Positions 53,866-63,427 are shown, numbered from the stretch's first letter. The stretch is DNA of 64,000 nucleotides from Endozoicomonas gorgoniicola (GCF_025562715.2 NZ_JAPFCC010000001.1:4114501-4178500); one strand, 5' to 3'. Notes: a model not told the origin generated them from the letters alone. Made by a program: numbers and translations.

Positions 53866-54537
53866 TTAACGCTCACTCTTCTTGAGTGCAACTTTGTCCC
53901 GCAGGTAAACGGGCATCGCCTGTTCTGCTGAAACAGCGTGTCCGTTACCGTAATGATTAGCCGCTAATGTCGCAATGTCTCCGGCACGCGGGTAACTGTC
54001 AGTATGACAGTCCCGTACCGACGCGGCTGTTTTCTCACGAAAAACCCAGCCAGTCCCCATGCCCAGCCACTGGTCATCACCTTCTGGCACCATCACTTTT
54101 TCCGGAACAATGACCACTTCATCCTGAAGCGGCTGCATTAAGCCATTCTGTTCCCTGAACGCACCCCAGTAGACCTCATTCATGCGGGCATCAATAGATG
54201 ACAGCACGGATGTTGCTCCGAAACGACGCAAGCCTTCCTGTGCCAGCGCCGCCAGTGTGGAGATACCAATCACCGGCTTATCCACAGCAAATGCCAGTCC
54301 CTGTACCATGGCGGTTGCAACCCGCAAACCCGTAAATGCTCCCGGTCCCCGACCAAAAGCCAGGGCATCAATCTGGCTTAATGTGAGACCTGCATCTCCC
54401 AGAATTTGCTCAACCATCGACAGCAATTCACGGCTGTGACGACGAGGCAACATCTGAAAGTTTTCAATTATTTCACCATCGAGGTTCAGTGCGACAGAGC
54501 AGGCCTCGGTGGCAGTATCCAGCGCCAGTAACTTCAT
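53866..54537 (-). CDS. tsaB: tRNA threonylcarbamoyladenosine biosynthesis protein TsaB
   Basis: Predicted 223 aa (E. coli 231). MKLLALDTATEACSVAL and the central FGRGPGAFTGLRVATAMVQG define the YeaZ/TsaB subfamily of the ASKHA fold. It partners TsaD and TsaE to make t6A37 on tRNAs. The open frame extends 20 codons upstream through the adk terminator, so the start at 54537 is preferred. Its last 129 bases exist a second time at 52078-52206. Confidence 0.94.
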   Translation of the reverse strand: MKLLALDTATEACSVALNLDGEIIENFQMLPRRHSRELLSMVEQILGDAGLTLSQIDALAFGRGPGAFTGLRVATAMVQGLAFAVDKPVIGISTLAALAQEGLRRFGATSVLSSIDARMNEVYWGAFREQNGLMQPLQDEVVIVPEKVMVPEGDDQWLGMGTGWVFREKTAASVRDCHTDSYPRAGDIATLAANHYGNGHAVSAEQAMPVYLRDKVALKKSER

Positions 54538-54581
54538 GAGTTTCTCTGGGTTGTTGTCTTCAAGTGGGTTTTCTTTAACAT

Positions 54582-54604
54582 AAAAAGGACGCATCAAGCG
54601 TCCC
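54582..54604 (-). terminator. adk intrinsic terminator
   Basis: On the minus strand GGACGC-TTGAT-GCGTCC is followed by five T. It lies between adk and tsaB. Confidence 0.75.
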
Positions 54605-54656
54605 TTTTATCAGTTTCGACTGACTCAGCTCAGGTTGTTTATACAACAACTTATGC

Positions 54657-55307
54657 TTATGCAGTCACCGGCTTCAGCGTAACCAGCACTTTGCCTTTAA
54701 TGTCGTCAACGCTGCCAACACCTTCTACACAGGTGTAACGGGTTTCACCTTCAATATTCTTGTAGAAGTCCACCAGCGGAGCAGTCTGTTCGTGGTATAC
54801 ACCCAGACGGTGACGTACGGTTTCTTCTACATCGTCTTTACGCTGGATCAGGTCTTCGCCGGTTACGTCATCCTTACCTTCAACCTTCGGCGGGTTGTAA
54901 ACGACGTGGTATGTGCGACCGCTGCCGGGGTGTACGCGACGACCACCCATGCGCTGAACAATTTCTTCGTCTTCAACGGCAATTTCAACCACGTGGTCAA
55001 TTTCAACACCGGCATCGCGCAGCGCTTCTGCCTGAGGAATAGTACGAGGGAAACCGTCAAACAGGAACCCGCTGGCGCAGTCGGCTTCAGCAATACGCTC
55101 TTTCACCAGGGCAATAATGATGTCGTCAGAAACCAGGGAACCGGAATCCATGACTTCTTTCACTTTTTTGCCCAGTTCTGTGCCATTCTTGATCGCGGCA
55201 CGCAGCATATCGCCAGTAGAAATCTGGGGAATACCGAATTCTTCCATGATGAACTGGGCTTGTGTACCTTTACCTGCGCCCGGGGCACCCAACAGAATCA
55301 CTCGCAT
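54657..55307 (-). CDS. adk: Adenylate kinase
   Basis: Predicted 216-aa essential phosphotransferase interconverting ATP, ADP and AMP. P-loop LLGAPGAGKGTQA at residue 5, AMP-binding STGDMLRAA and GFPRTIPQA near 84, and the long-form LID (GGRRVHPGSGRTYHVVYNPP) without zinc Cys, as in other gammaproteobacteria. Monocistronic, ending in the terminator at 54582-54604. Confidence 0.97.
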   Translation of the reverse strand: MRVILLGAPGAGKGTQAQFIMEEFGIPQISTGDMLRAAIKNGTELGKKVKEVMDSGSLVSDDIIIALVKERIAEADCASGFLFDGFPRTIPQAEALRDAGVEIDHVVEIAVEDEEIVQRMGGRRVHPGSGRTYHVVYNPPKVEGKDDVTGEDLIQRKDDVEETVRHRLGVYHEQTAPLVDFYKNIEGETRYTCVEGVGSVDDIKGKVLVTLKPVTA

Positions 55308-55651
55308 GAATAATGCTCCTGTCTAAAACCTGCCTCAGGGTAAACATACCCGGAAGCCTGTTTCGTTTGACCTATGTCTAAAAAGGCACACAGCATATAC
55401 ACACCCGCAGTGTGATACAAGTTCAGCCCTGAATTTCAGAAAGGGAAGTAGTGAATTGCTCAAATTCTCCTGCAATTCTTGCTGTGCATACTACTCTTGC
55501 TTCAGCTTTCTGAAAATACATAATTAACACCCTGCATCAGCCTGGTTATTTCTAAGCATGTTTTTGTTTTAGCTTTCCCGTTAATGCGCCCGATAAGAGT
55601 TCTTAAGCCTCAACTGTACGGGAGATTCGAAGCAAATTGTAAGATATCCGG
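55308..55651. other. Divergent intergenic region, adk and J-domain gene
   Basis: 344 bases between divergent starts. No coding frame of note and no obvious repeat. It must hold both promoters. The stretch near the J-domain gene (55500-55600) is AT-rich, but I could not assign -35 and -10 boxes with confidence. Confidence 0.4.
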
Positions 55652-56983
55652 ATGATGCAACAATCGTACATGAGAAAATTTATGGCCGGTAATCATAATT
55701 CACGTTATTTCGTTCTGATTGTTGCCTTACTTTTCATTATTATCTTTCCTTTTCATAAAGCCTTTCCGGGCGGACTTGGCATCAGCCACATTGGGTCTAT
55801 ACTGCCAAACGGCTATTTGGCGCTGCAGTATGCACACAAAGAAAACAAAGGTGCCGAACCTTATCCAGTATTTGAATCCGGTAGTCCTGAGTGCCTTATG
55901 CGTACAGAAAGAGTAACCGGGCAGTCCATTGATGCACCATTTAAAAAAAATATCGGTCTCCCGGGTATCTTCCGGCCTGTTCCTGTGAAGCGACTGGAAG
56001 TCCTCATTCGCTCCGCAAAGAACTTTCAAACATTGCAAGACACCTCATTTATTACGATGGCTGATGCCCGGGCAAAGCCCTACAACCATCCACCAGAGCA
56101 CGATTTAGAGTTGCTTATAGGCGTTGATGCCGGTTATTGGGTTTTCTATATCGTCGAGACAACCCCATCAGGAAAGCCTGTCGCTGTGCGAAAAGTCAAT
56201 ACAGGACAATATTATTTTGCATTAGAGTACCAGTCGCTTTGGCAATGGTTGAATGACTTGAGTTCAATCAGGATTAAATCCAAATGCAATGAGTGGCAAA
56301 AATTACTTTATGAATTCAGGTTCGCATCAAACGCCGAGCCTGATCCGACCAGGTTGGCGCTCTTCAAAAAGCAGCTTATGGAGCTGGTACACAGCATTAT
56401 CATGACTCCCCCCCAAAACACTGACAATAGCAAGGCTGATAAAAAACCCGTGCTTTACTCCCTTCCTAAAACACCACCTTCGTCTTCCTCCCCGCAACCA
56501 GACTCTGATGATCAACCGTCCACCTCAGGAGCAACCGGGCAAGAAGGCACATCCAGTGGATTTCACAAAAAGCCACTATCCAGATGTGATCAGGAATTAG
56601 AGGATGCCCTGCACCTGCTTGGCTTAGAAATGGATGCCCTGAAGCAACCCGACGCCGCTGAGGTGATTAAGAGTCATTTTCGAAAAGCCGCACGTAAGTA
56701 TCATCCTGACAAGGGGGGAACTCATGAACAATTTCTGAAGCTAAAGAGCGCCGCTGAATGTCTTGGAAATCATTTAGGCCATCGTGGCCTGATTTCTATA
56801 GTGGATGACATAACTGATCTGCTCCGCGATTATGAAAAACAGTCAAACAAAGTTTTTGACTCTATGCATGAAAGGTTAGATAAAATGCGCTCTGACGTTA
56901 AAGAGCTGAGCAATTGGATGAACTCGCTTCATCCTGAACCCAGCCACAACGATCATCCACGCTCTAAAAAAGCTCGTCGATAA
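55652..56983 (+). CDS. Exported protein with a C-terminal J domain
   Basis: Predicted 443 aa. An N-terminal hydrophobic segment (YFVLIVALLFIIIFPFHKAF) acts as signal peptide; ATGs at 55652, 55655, 55670 and 55682 are all possible starts. The middle (50-255) is unrecognised. A Ser/Pro-rich linker (270-310) leads into a J domain at about 322-372 (IKSHFRKAARKYHPDKGGTH) with the HPD tripeptide at 351-353, in the HPDKGG form common in eukaryotic DnaJ proteins and polyomavirus T antigens. A helical tail ends in RSKKARR, resembling a nuclear localisation signal. It would recruit and stimulate an Hsp70. Exported J proteins are rare in bacteria. A host Hsp70 partner is inference. Confidence 0.8.
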   Translation: MMQQSYMRKFMAGNHNSRYFVLIVALLFIIIFPFHKAFPGGLGISHIGSILPNGYLALQYAHKENKGAEPYPVFESGSPECLMRTERVTGQSIDAPFKKNIGLPGIFRPVPVKRLEVLIRSAKNFQTLQDTSFITMADARAKPYNHPPEHDLELLIGVDAGYWVFYIVETTPSGKPVAVRKVNTGQYYFALEYQSLWQWLNDLSSIRIKSKCNEWQKLLYEFRFASNAEPDPTRLALFKKQLMELVHSIIMTPPQNTDNSKADKKPVLYSLPKTPPSSSSPQPDSDDQPSTSGATGQEGTSSGFHKKPLSRCDQELEDALHLLGLEMDALKQPDAAEVIKSHFRKAARKYHPDKGGTHEQFLKLKSAAECLGNHLGHRGLISIVDDITDLLRDYEKQSNKVFDSMHERLDKMRSDVKELSNWMNSLHPEPSHNDHPRSKKARR

Positions 56984-57143
56984 CGCCGTATACAGCTGAC
57001 TAAGAAAGCATCTGCCAAAATTCGTAATGCAGACCTGGTCAGACATTGGCAACGACGGCAGAACCTTCAGGCATTTTGAATGCTTACAGTCCAACTAATT
57101 ATGCCGATAGGTTATTTAAGATTTAGCTAACAGGGACGTAGCT

Positions 57144-57632
57144 ATGCACAGTCATTGGCTCAGGACTCAACTCAAAGCAGTCTTGCTATCTGTGTTTTTT
57201 TCAGTATTAACTCTGCTGCCTTTAACTGCACAGAGTATTCCCAACAGCCGTATTAAAGGCTATCCCTGGCTGCTGTCCGCCATCAGAAATAATAACCTGC
57301 CCAGCGGCTATCTGGATCTTGCCAAATGTCGCATGACGAAAAATATCAGCGATATGAAGGCAGATCGTCGCACTTATGGGGTCAGGTTCACTGATAACTT
57401 CTCCTTCAACCCGGACAACGGAGAAATTGTCACGATCATGAATATCCTTTACCTGCAGACCAAAGACCTGAACGGAACACCTGTATTAATGAACCGCCCG
57501 GCCACCACCATTCTGTCAGGCAAACCACAGAATGACTTTCTCAACTACCAGATTGTTATGAGTTTTGATGGCAAAACGTTGATGCAGCTTTATCAGTGTC
57601 CCTGGGACAAAGCGGTTTTTCTATGGAGATGA
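57144..57632 (+). CDS. Small exported protein, unknown
   Basis: Predicted 162 aa with a clear signal peptide (LKAVLLSVFFSVLTLLPLTA, cleavage near QS). The mature part, about 130 residues, has two Cys and alternating strands (YLDLAKCRMTKN, GVRFTDNFSF, LYLQTKDLNG). Its layout is loosely like VirK-type small secreted proteins, but I would not assign it. AGGGA precedes the ATG. A strong hairpin follows the stop. Confidence 0.65.
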   Translation: MHSHWLRTQLKAVLLSVFFSVLTLLPLTAQSIPNSRIKGYPWLLSAIRNNNLPSGYLDLAKCRMTKNISDMKADRRTYGVRFTDNFSFNPDNGEIVTIMNILYLQTKDLNGTPVLMNRPATTILSGKPQNDFLNYQIVMSFDGKTLMQLYQCPWDKAVFLWR

Positions 57633-57665
57633 TCAGGCTTCCGTAACGGTATACCGAAGCCTGAT
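57632..57665 (+). terminator. Hairpin after the small exported protein gene
   Basis: ATCAGGCTTC pairs perfectly with GAAGCCTGAT across a 14-base loop, starting at the stop codon. No U-run follows. Confidence 0.5.
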
Positions 57666-57777
57666 ACAAGCTGGACTCAAACAATACAGATCTATTCAAT
57701 CAGCCCGGGGTGGCTTCATTTGAATCTTCAACATCCAGCTCCTCAAACTGAGTGTCTTAATCAGGTGTTGCTATGTT

Positions 57778-59310
57778 TTAGGGCTTCTTAAACTTAACAA
57801 AAAGCTTGGGCATTTTTCCCATGACAGGGATTCCAAGCAGAGCTTTGGCATTGTAAGCCAGAACGAAGTGGGCAGGTTCAAGGTCATAAATCTTATTGAA
57901 AGCTTCGATCATCCACCAGAGATTGCCATGTTGATTCTCAGCATAAATTATTTGCATGCTGCTAAGAGAGTACCCCATCTCTTTATACATCAGAAAGACC
58001 ATCAGCCCCTCCAGAACATGCTCAATACCCGAGTCGCTTTCGGCCAGTTTCTCCAGGTTCGTTTTGTAGCCAGCGTAAGGAACCGAGTCAGGGAGTAACG
58101 CTTCGGCCACAGACATAAAACCCTTGACACTACCCATGGCCAGCTCCGTTAACTTCTTGTTTTCTTCCTTAATTTTCTTGATTGCGACCTGAGCAAAAAG
58201 CCTCACTGTCGCATCGGTCACCGCCTGACCAGTAGGCATCCGGGCATCCAGCAGTGTCATACCAGCATACCGCTTAACATCAATATCTGTTTTAGGGTGA
58301 TAGATGACCACCCCCATGTCTTTTTGATTAGCGTATGTCAGCAAGCTTGCAAAAGATACCTTCTGCTCTTCAGACAGTTGCAAATATTTCCTGATAACAC
58401 CGCTGAGTTCATCAGATATTTTTTTAGGGTTAACACCATTTATCTGTGCAAGTGCCTGGTCATGAATCACTTTGATATCCATTTCAAATTTGACCAGCTC
58501 AGTACCCGAAACACCTTTGGCTTCGCGTTCTTTCTGTATCTTATTTTCAAGCTGCGCGACTTCACCTTCAGTGAAAGACTGGCAGTTTTCAAATTGCTGA
58601 TCGGGATATCTTTCTTGCAGACTGGACTCAGGTTGATTGTAGTGAGTGTAACCAAGTCCCTCTGTATTATGAGTCCCCGCCAGGTTGTTGTAACGCTTAT
58701 AGGACAGCCCCAGCTTTCTCAGATGTTTGGTTTTCTCTACTGCCCTCTGTCCTTCAACAAATAAATTCCATTCTTTTTCTGTGAATTCAATGGGCTTTCT
58801 CACTGGAGACTGTTGATTGTCTGTATTTCTGAGAGCCACTGCGGACTCACCTTGTACCGTTACTGCCTGTTTCACAACAGGCATCTTCACCTGTTCACCG
58901 GTGTTCTCTGATGACGCAGGGGGCAGAGGAGTACCTGGTCTTATCCTGACGGTTACATAATCATCAGTCTGTTTTGGTGTCCCATAACAGTCTGGCTGAT
59001 AAAGCGAAGGGCTGAGAAACGCTTCAGGCCCCTGATTTGGATCATCCGGCAAAGCAGGTAACAGAGGCTCAATGTAATCGCCGGTTTTTGTATCAAGAAT
59101 GCCAGCCAACAACTCACGATCCAGTTCAAATTCGCCAGATTCCGATACTTTAAATGTAAATACTTTTTTTCCTGTATTAAATTTAAGTACTTCTGATCCA
59201 TCTTCCAGCTCTTCTTTATAGCCAGATATTTTATCGTCAGCAAATGCTGTATGGATGAATGACAGGCTCAGCGCTGGTATTAAAAGAGCCAATCGAAAGG
59301 CTGGTTTCAT
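57778..59310 (-). CDS. Exported protein of unknown function
   Basis: Predicted 510 aa with signal peptide (MKPAFRLALLIPALSLSFIH, cleavage near AFA/DD). The N-terminal region (25-75) is strand-rich, 95-170 is Pro/Gln-rich, and the rest is mostly helical with a coiled-coil-like section near 250-275 (EVAQLENKIQKEREAKGV). No recognised domain. Like other exported unknowns here it stands alone and is AT-richer than the core genes. Confidence 0.65.
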   Translation of the reverse strand: MKPAFRLALLIPALSLSFIHTAFADDKISGYKEELEDGSEVLKFNTGKKVFTFKVSESGEFELDRELLAGILDTKTGDYIEPLLPALPDDPNQGPEAFLSPSLYQPDCYGTPKQTDDYVTVRIRPGTPLPPASSENTGEQVKMPVVKQAVTVQGESAVALRNTDNQQSPVRKPIEFTEKEWNLFVEGQRAVEKTKHLRKLGLSYKRYNNLAGTHNTEGLGYTHYNQPESSLQERYPDQQFENCQSFTEGEVAQLENKIQKEREAKGVSGTELVKFEMDIKVIHDQALAQINGVNPKKISDELSGVIRKYLQLSEEQKVSFASLLTYANQKDMGVVIYHPKTDIDVKRYAGMTLLDARMPTGQAVTDATVRLFAQVAIKKIKEENKKLTELAMGSVKGFMSVAEALLPDSVPYAGYKTNLEKLAESDSGIEHVLEGLMVFLMYKEMGYSLSSMQIIYAENQHGNLWWMIEAFNKIYDLEPAHFVLAYNAKALLGIPVMGKMPKLFVKFKKP

Positions 59311-59519
59311 TGTAATTCCTCACCATTATTTTTCATCAAAAGGTCCATATACACTGGATCTGTAATATTGTTAGTTAATATCCAGAACAGCCAAGTATAG
59401 ACCTCATTGACAAATGTGCTTTCGACCAGCGGGTTGGAATTCACCCTTAAAACATAAATTGATACTTATTCACTCTGGCTATACTAATAAATCCAAGGAC
59501 AATAAAAGGATGTACCGTC

Positions 59520-59831
59520 ATGAGTAAAAAGAAAGACGTCCTGGTACTTTGCAAAGACGATAAAGCCAGCATTAAAAGCCCTGTTGAAGAATATTTCGCC
59601 TATCAGCTTGATTTTGAAGCTTTCAGGAAATGGCGGGAAGGTAAGAATAAATGGCCAAATGGCATCATTATCAAAGGTACTGGAAAACCACTTTACAAAG
59701 GTGCTGTTTTTCCATTTACACAAAGTAAAGGCAAACCCGTTACCGCTGATTTAAGCGAATGGAAAGAATTTGCCAATAATTCTCCGGATTTAAACCCGAA
59801 TCCAAGAGTCATTAATCCCGATTCTTTATAA
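59520..59831 (+). CDS. Small lysine-rich protein, unknown
   Basis: Predicted 103 aa, soluble, with AAGGA about ten bases ahead of the ATG and a perfect intrinsic terminator after the stop, so it is very probably expressed. The composition is Lys/Asn/Pro-rich with aromatic clusters (EEYFAYQLDFEAFRKW). No family recognised. Confidence 0.65.
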   Translation: MSKKKDVLVLCKDDKASIKSPVEEYFAYQLDFEAFRKWREGKNKWPNGIIIKGTGKPLYKGAVFPFTQSKGKPVTADLSEWKEFANNSPDLNPNPRVINPDSL

Positions 59832-59860
59832 ATATTTATTTTTAAATTACAGCAGTTATA

Positions 59861-59897
59861 AAAAAGCCCGAATGCCTTTTAGCATTCGGGCTTTTTT
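59861..59897. terminator. Intrinsic terminator, possibly bidirectional
   Basis: AGCCCGAATGC, a six-base loop and GCATTCGGGCT are followed by a T-run on the plus strand and preceded by an A-run, so it can work for the small gene upstream and the convergent DUF29 gene. Confidence 0.9.
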
Positions 59898-59962
59898 ATG
59901 GCGATGAGAAAGCTGCCTCATTCAATGCAGGAGCTGGGTGAGCTTCTTAAATCCCGACGGAA

Positions 59963-60445
59963 TTAAGGCAGCCAGTCATCATCCACAATCCGCTCAAACG
60001 ACCAGGGGCATTCCTCGGGAAAACTATTCTGGTTCAGTCGTTTCTTTTCAGAGCGAATGTATTTGTTCAGTTCCGCGACAGCCTTGTTTTTGGCACGGGG
60101 ATACGCTGCCTGCAATACCCGGGCTGTTTTGTTTTTCAAATGCGGGTTTTTGCTGGTCAGCAGCTCGATTTCGGTTCTTGGGTTGTTGATACTGGGTATC
60201 CAGGTATGAATAACCTTATCCTGAATCCACGGGTCTTGCAGCACCCGCATCTGGTAATCGTACTTGAGCAGGTGCAGGAGCAGGATGATTAAATGGGATT
60301 CCAGCTCGTTGACTGCATCACCCATTCGTTGCTCCATTGCCTCAAGTAAATTCGGAATATCAAGCCTGTCAAATTGACCATTAGCCAGAAGGTGTCGTTG
60401 CTGGTTCAACCACTCTGGATAATCAGTATGGTAAAGGTTGTCCAT
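59963..60445 (-). CDS. DUF29 family protein
   Basis: Predicted 160 aa. The pattern YPEWLNQQRHLLANGQFDRL followed by DIPNLLEAMEQRM and LESHLIILLLHLLKYDYQ is the core of DUF29, a family common in cyanobacteria and often found near mobile DNA or as toxin-antitoxin-like small genes. Function unknown. It precedes nothing co-directional except ppc further upstream, 121 bases away. Confidence 0.85.
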   Translation of the reverse strand: MDNLYHTDYPEWLNQQRHLLANGQFDRLDIPNLLEAMEQRMGDAVNELESHLIILLLHLLKYDYQMRVLQDPWIQDKVIHTWIPSINNPRTEIELLTSKNPHLKNKTARVLQAAYPRAKNKAVAELNKYIRSEKKRLNQNSFPEECPWSFERIVDDDWLP

Positions 60446-60525
60446 AATTACGCCTCCGTTTGCACTCCACTTTAGACTCCCTTTTTTATTACCTCAACAT
60501 CAAAGCAGCAAAAAACTGGCCGGTG

Positions 60526-60548
60526 AAAGCCCCGTAAATCTACGGGGC
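60526..60548 (-). terminator. ppc terminator hairpin
   Basis: On the minus strand GCCCCGTA-GATT-TACGGGGC is followed by TTT, 19 bases after the ppc stop. Confidence 0.65.
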
Positions 60549-60566
60549 GTAACAGACGGCTAACCA

Positions 60567-63200
60567 TCAGCCAGTATTCCGCATTCCGGCGGCTATACCT
60601 GCCACAGTAATCATCAGTGCCTGCTCCAGATTCTCACACTCTTTATCTTCCTCCAGGTGGCGGAGGCGATAGAGCAATTCAGCCTGCAGAACATTCAATG
60701 GATCAATGTAGGGGTTACGCAGCGTAATACCTTGCTTATTCATAGGATGAGCAGACATCAGATCACTGCCACCTTTCAGCTCAAGCACGCTGTTAATAGC
60801 ACTGTCGAGAAGCATCCGCAGCTTATCACCAAGATGCTGCAGCCCCGTTGGCACCAGACGATCCTCATAATATTCAGCCAGCTTTGGGTCGGTCTTCATA
60901 AAGACCATTTCCAGCATTTCCAGACGCGCTTTGAAGAATGGCCACTGCTTCATCATTTCTTTCAGGGTATCGCTCTGCTTTTTATCCAGTGCATTCTTCA
61001 GTGCCACACCGCAACCCAGCCAGGTCGGCAGCATCAGACGAGTCTGAGTCCAGGCAAAAATCCATGGAATAGCACGCAGGCTCTCTACACCACCATCAGG
61101 CTTACGCTTGGCAGGGCGAGAGCCCAAAGGCAACTTGGCCAGCTCCTGTTCAGGGGTAACGGCCCGGAAGTAAGGCACAAACTCAGGTTCGCCCCGAACC
61201 ATGCCTCGATAAACTTCCAGAGAGTCACGGGACAGCTGATCCATCATATCGCGCCAGCTCTGTTCAGGAGCCGGAGGTGGCAGCAAGGTGGCTTCCATAG
61301 TCGCACTGGCGTAAAGCATCAGGCTCTTTCTGGCCACATCCGGGAAACCAAACTTGAAACGAATCATCTCACCCTGTTCAGTAACACGCAGATGACCATT
61401 CACAGAACCCGGTGGCTGGGACAGAATCGCAGAGTGAGCCGGACCACCCCCACGACCAATGGTGCCGCCACGACCATGGAAAAAGGTCAGGTTTACATTG
61501 CGTTTCTTACACACCTCAGTGACTTCTTCCATGGCACGGTACTGCGCCCAGCCTGCAGCCATCCAGCCAGCATCTTTGGCGGAGTCTGAGTACCCGATCA
61601 TGACCATCTGGCCATCGGCACTGTAACCACGGTACCAGGGCAAGCTCAGCAGTTTTTCGATACAGTCTGCCGCACCGTCCAGAGCCGTCAGTGTTTCAAA
61701 CAGAGGCGAAATCGGCATTGGGAAATCAACACCGCACTCTTTCAACAGCAGCGCGACTGCCAGAACATCAGATGGGTTGTATGCCATGGATATCACGTAA
61801 GCTCGCAGGGCTTTTTCCCCTTCGCGGGCAATCACACGACAAGTATCAACAACCTCTTTCACATCCGGACTTGGCTGCCAGTTATTGGGCAGCAGTGGGC
61901 GAGGATTCTGCAGTTCACGCAGCAGGAAAGTCTGACGATCATTCTCATCCCAGCTGGCATAGTCGCCCATCCCCAGGGCGCGGGTCAGTTCGCTCAGAAC
62001 TTCCGTGTGACGATCTGCTTCCTGACGGATATCCAGCTTGATCAGAGTCAGCCCAAAGCTGTGGGCGCGCCGGATCATATCCAGCAGAGGACCATCGGCA
62101 ATCACACCCAGTCCCACCTCTTTCAGAGAGCGGTAGCACAATTCCAGAGGTTCAATCAGCTCCTGGTTGTCGGTCATGATGTCGGCAGCGTCAGCCATCT
62201 CTACCAGTGAACGCTCACACCAGCTGCGGGTATGACGCAGACGCTCACGCAGTTTCTTCAGAACCGCGCGGTAAGGCTCACGGCATACGCCCATTACCTG
62301 CTTCATCTCTTCGCTGCACGCGGTCATGGACAGCTCGCCAATCAGAGGCTTCAGGTCTCGCAGATACAGGTCAGCCGCCACCCAGCGACTCAGCAGCAAT
62401 ACTTCCTGGGTCACTTTGGAGGTCACAAACGGGTTACCGTCACGGTCCCCACCCATCCAGGAAGAGAAACGAACCGGTACGGCATCAATAGGCAGACGAA
62501 TGCCGGTATGCTCTTCCATTCGCTCATCCATAGAGCGCACAAAAGCAGGAATGGCTTCCCACAAAGAGTGTTCAATGGTGGCATAACCCGCTTTGGCTTC
62601 ATCAATAGGAGTCGGGCGCTGGGTACGGAATTCCAGTGTGTGCCATGCCTGTGACACCAACTGCTGCAGACGATTCTCCAGGCGTGCCTTGCGGCGCTGG
62701 CTCAGGCAGGTGTTTTCCAGTTCAGTCAGGCACTCAAAAATCGATTCCTGTTTCTGAATCAGTGTACGACGGCTTACTTCTGTAGGGTGGGCGGTCAGCA
62801 CCAGCTCCATATCCAGCTGGCTGATGCTGCTGGCAATCTGTTCGTTGGTCAGGCCCTTGTCTTTCAGGCGTACCATCAGCTCATCAAAGTGATCAGGAAC
62901 ATCAAAGGCTTCTTCACACTCTTTGGAAACACCATGAAACTGTTCGGCCAGATTCGCCAAATTCAGAAAGTGGCTGAATGAACGGGTTACCGGCACCAGC
63001 TCATCATCCGACAGACCTTTCAGCTGGTCCAGAAGAACTTCACGATCTTCTTCATTACCAGCGCGGGCTGCTTTAGCCAGCTGGCGGATGTTTTCAATTT
63101 TGTTAAAAAATTCTTCACCATGCTGATCCTTGATGGTTTGTCCCAGCAAAGACCCTAATACGTTGACATTTCGTCGCAGGCTGGCCTGACTGTCTGCCAT
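60567..63200 (-). CDS. ppc: Phosphoenolpyruvate carboxylase
   Basis: Predicted 877 aa (E. coli 883), replenishing oxaloacetate from PEP and bicarbonate. Catalytic VLTAHPTEVSRRTL near 134, SSWMGGDRDGNPFVTS near 245, the FHGRGGTIGRGGGP loop near 560-573 and the C-terminal LRNPYIDPLNVLQAELL and NTG end are intact. Monocistronic, with its own terminator. Several long plus-strand frames inside are antisense artefacts. Confidence 0.97.
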   Translation of the reverse strand: MADSQASLRRNVNVLGSLLGQTIKDQHGEEFFNKIENIRQLAKAARAGNEEDREVLLDQLKGLSDDELVPVTRSFSHFLNLANLAEQFHGVSKECEEAFDVPDHFDELMVRLKDKGLTNEQIASSISQLDMELVLTAHPTEVSRRTLIQKQESIFECLTELENTCLSQRRKARLENRLQQLVSQAWHTLEFRTQRPTPIDEAKAGYATIEHSLWEAIPAFVRSMDERMEEHTGIRLPIDAVPVRFSSWMGGDRDGNPFVTSKVTQEVLLLSRWVAADLYLRDLKPLIGELSMTACSEEMKQVMGVCREPYRAVLKKLRERLRHTRSWCERSLVEMADAADIMTDNQELIEPLELCYRSLKEVGLGVIADGPLLDMIRRAHSFGLTLIKLDIRQEADRHTEVLSELTRALGMGDYASWDENDRQTFLLRELQNPRPLLPNNWQPSPDVKEVVDTCRVIAREGEKALRAYVISMAYNPSDVLAVALLLKECGVDFPMPISPLFETLTALDGAADCIEKLLSLPWYRGYSADGQMVMIGYSDSAKDAGWMAAGWAQYRAMEEVTEVCKKRNVNLTFFHGRGGTIGRGGGPAHSAILSQPPGSVNGHLRVTEQGEMIRFKFGFPDVARKSLMLYASATMEATLLPPPAPEQSWRDMMDQLSRDSLEVYRGMVRGEPEFVPYFRAVTPEQELAKLPLGSRPAKRKPDGGVESLRAIPWIFAWTQTRLMLPTWLGCGVALKNALDKKQSDTLKEMMKQWPFFKARLEMLEMVFMKTDPKLAEYYEDRLVPTGLQHLGDKLRMLLDSAINSVLELKGGSDLMSAHPMNKQGITLRNPYIDPLNVLQAELLYRLRHLEEDKECENLEQALMITVAGIAAGMRNTG

Positions 63201-63268
63201 AGTGTTTATCCCTGAATAGTTTTAAATGAAAAAGTATCTGCCTATACATTCTGAAAATAAGTGACCAG

Positions 63269-63427
63269 GAGCCTGTCGGACTTAAGCGTACGTAGCGAGG
63301 ATTGCAAGAAATTGAGGATAAAAATTTCTGATTTTGAGGCGAATAGCGAGCTATTCAACAAGAAAGCAGGAATTTTTAGACCAATTTATTGCAAACGCAG
63401 TAGGACAGTCTTAAGTCCAACAGGCTC
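63269..63427. repeat. 159-bp MITE-like palindromic element upstream of ppc
   Basis: Terminal inverted repeats of 18 bp with one or two mismatches (GAGCCTGTCGGACTTAAG at 63269-63286 and CTTAAGTCCAACAGGCTC at 63410-63427) enclose an AT-rich, partly self-complementary interior (GAATAGCGAGCTATTC). No coding capacity. It lies 69 bases before the ppc start, so it may carry regulatory sites or have inserted in the leader. Confidence 0.75.

Noticed and set aside
60657..61589. 310-aa plus-strand frame inside ppc
   Set aside because: Antisense to an intact essential gene, composition unlike a real protein.
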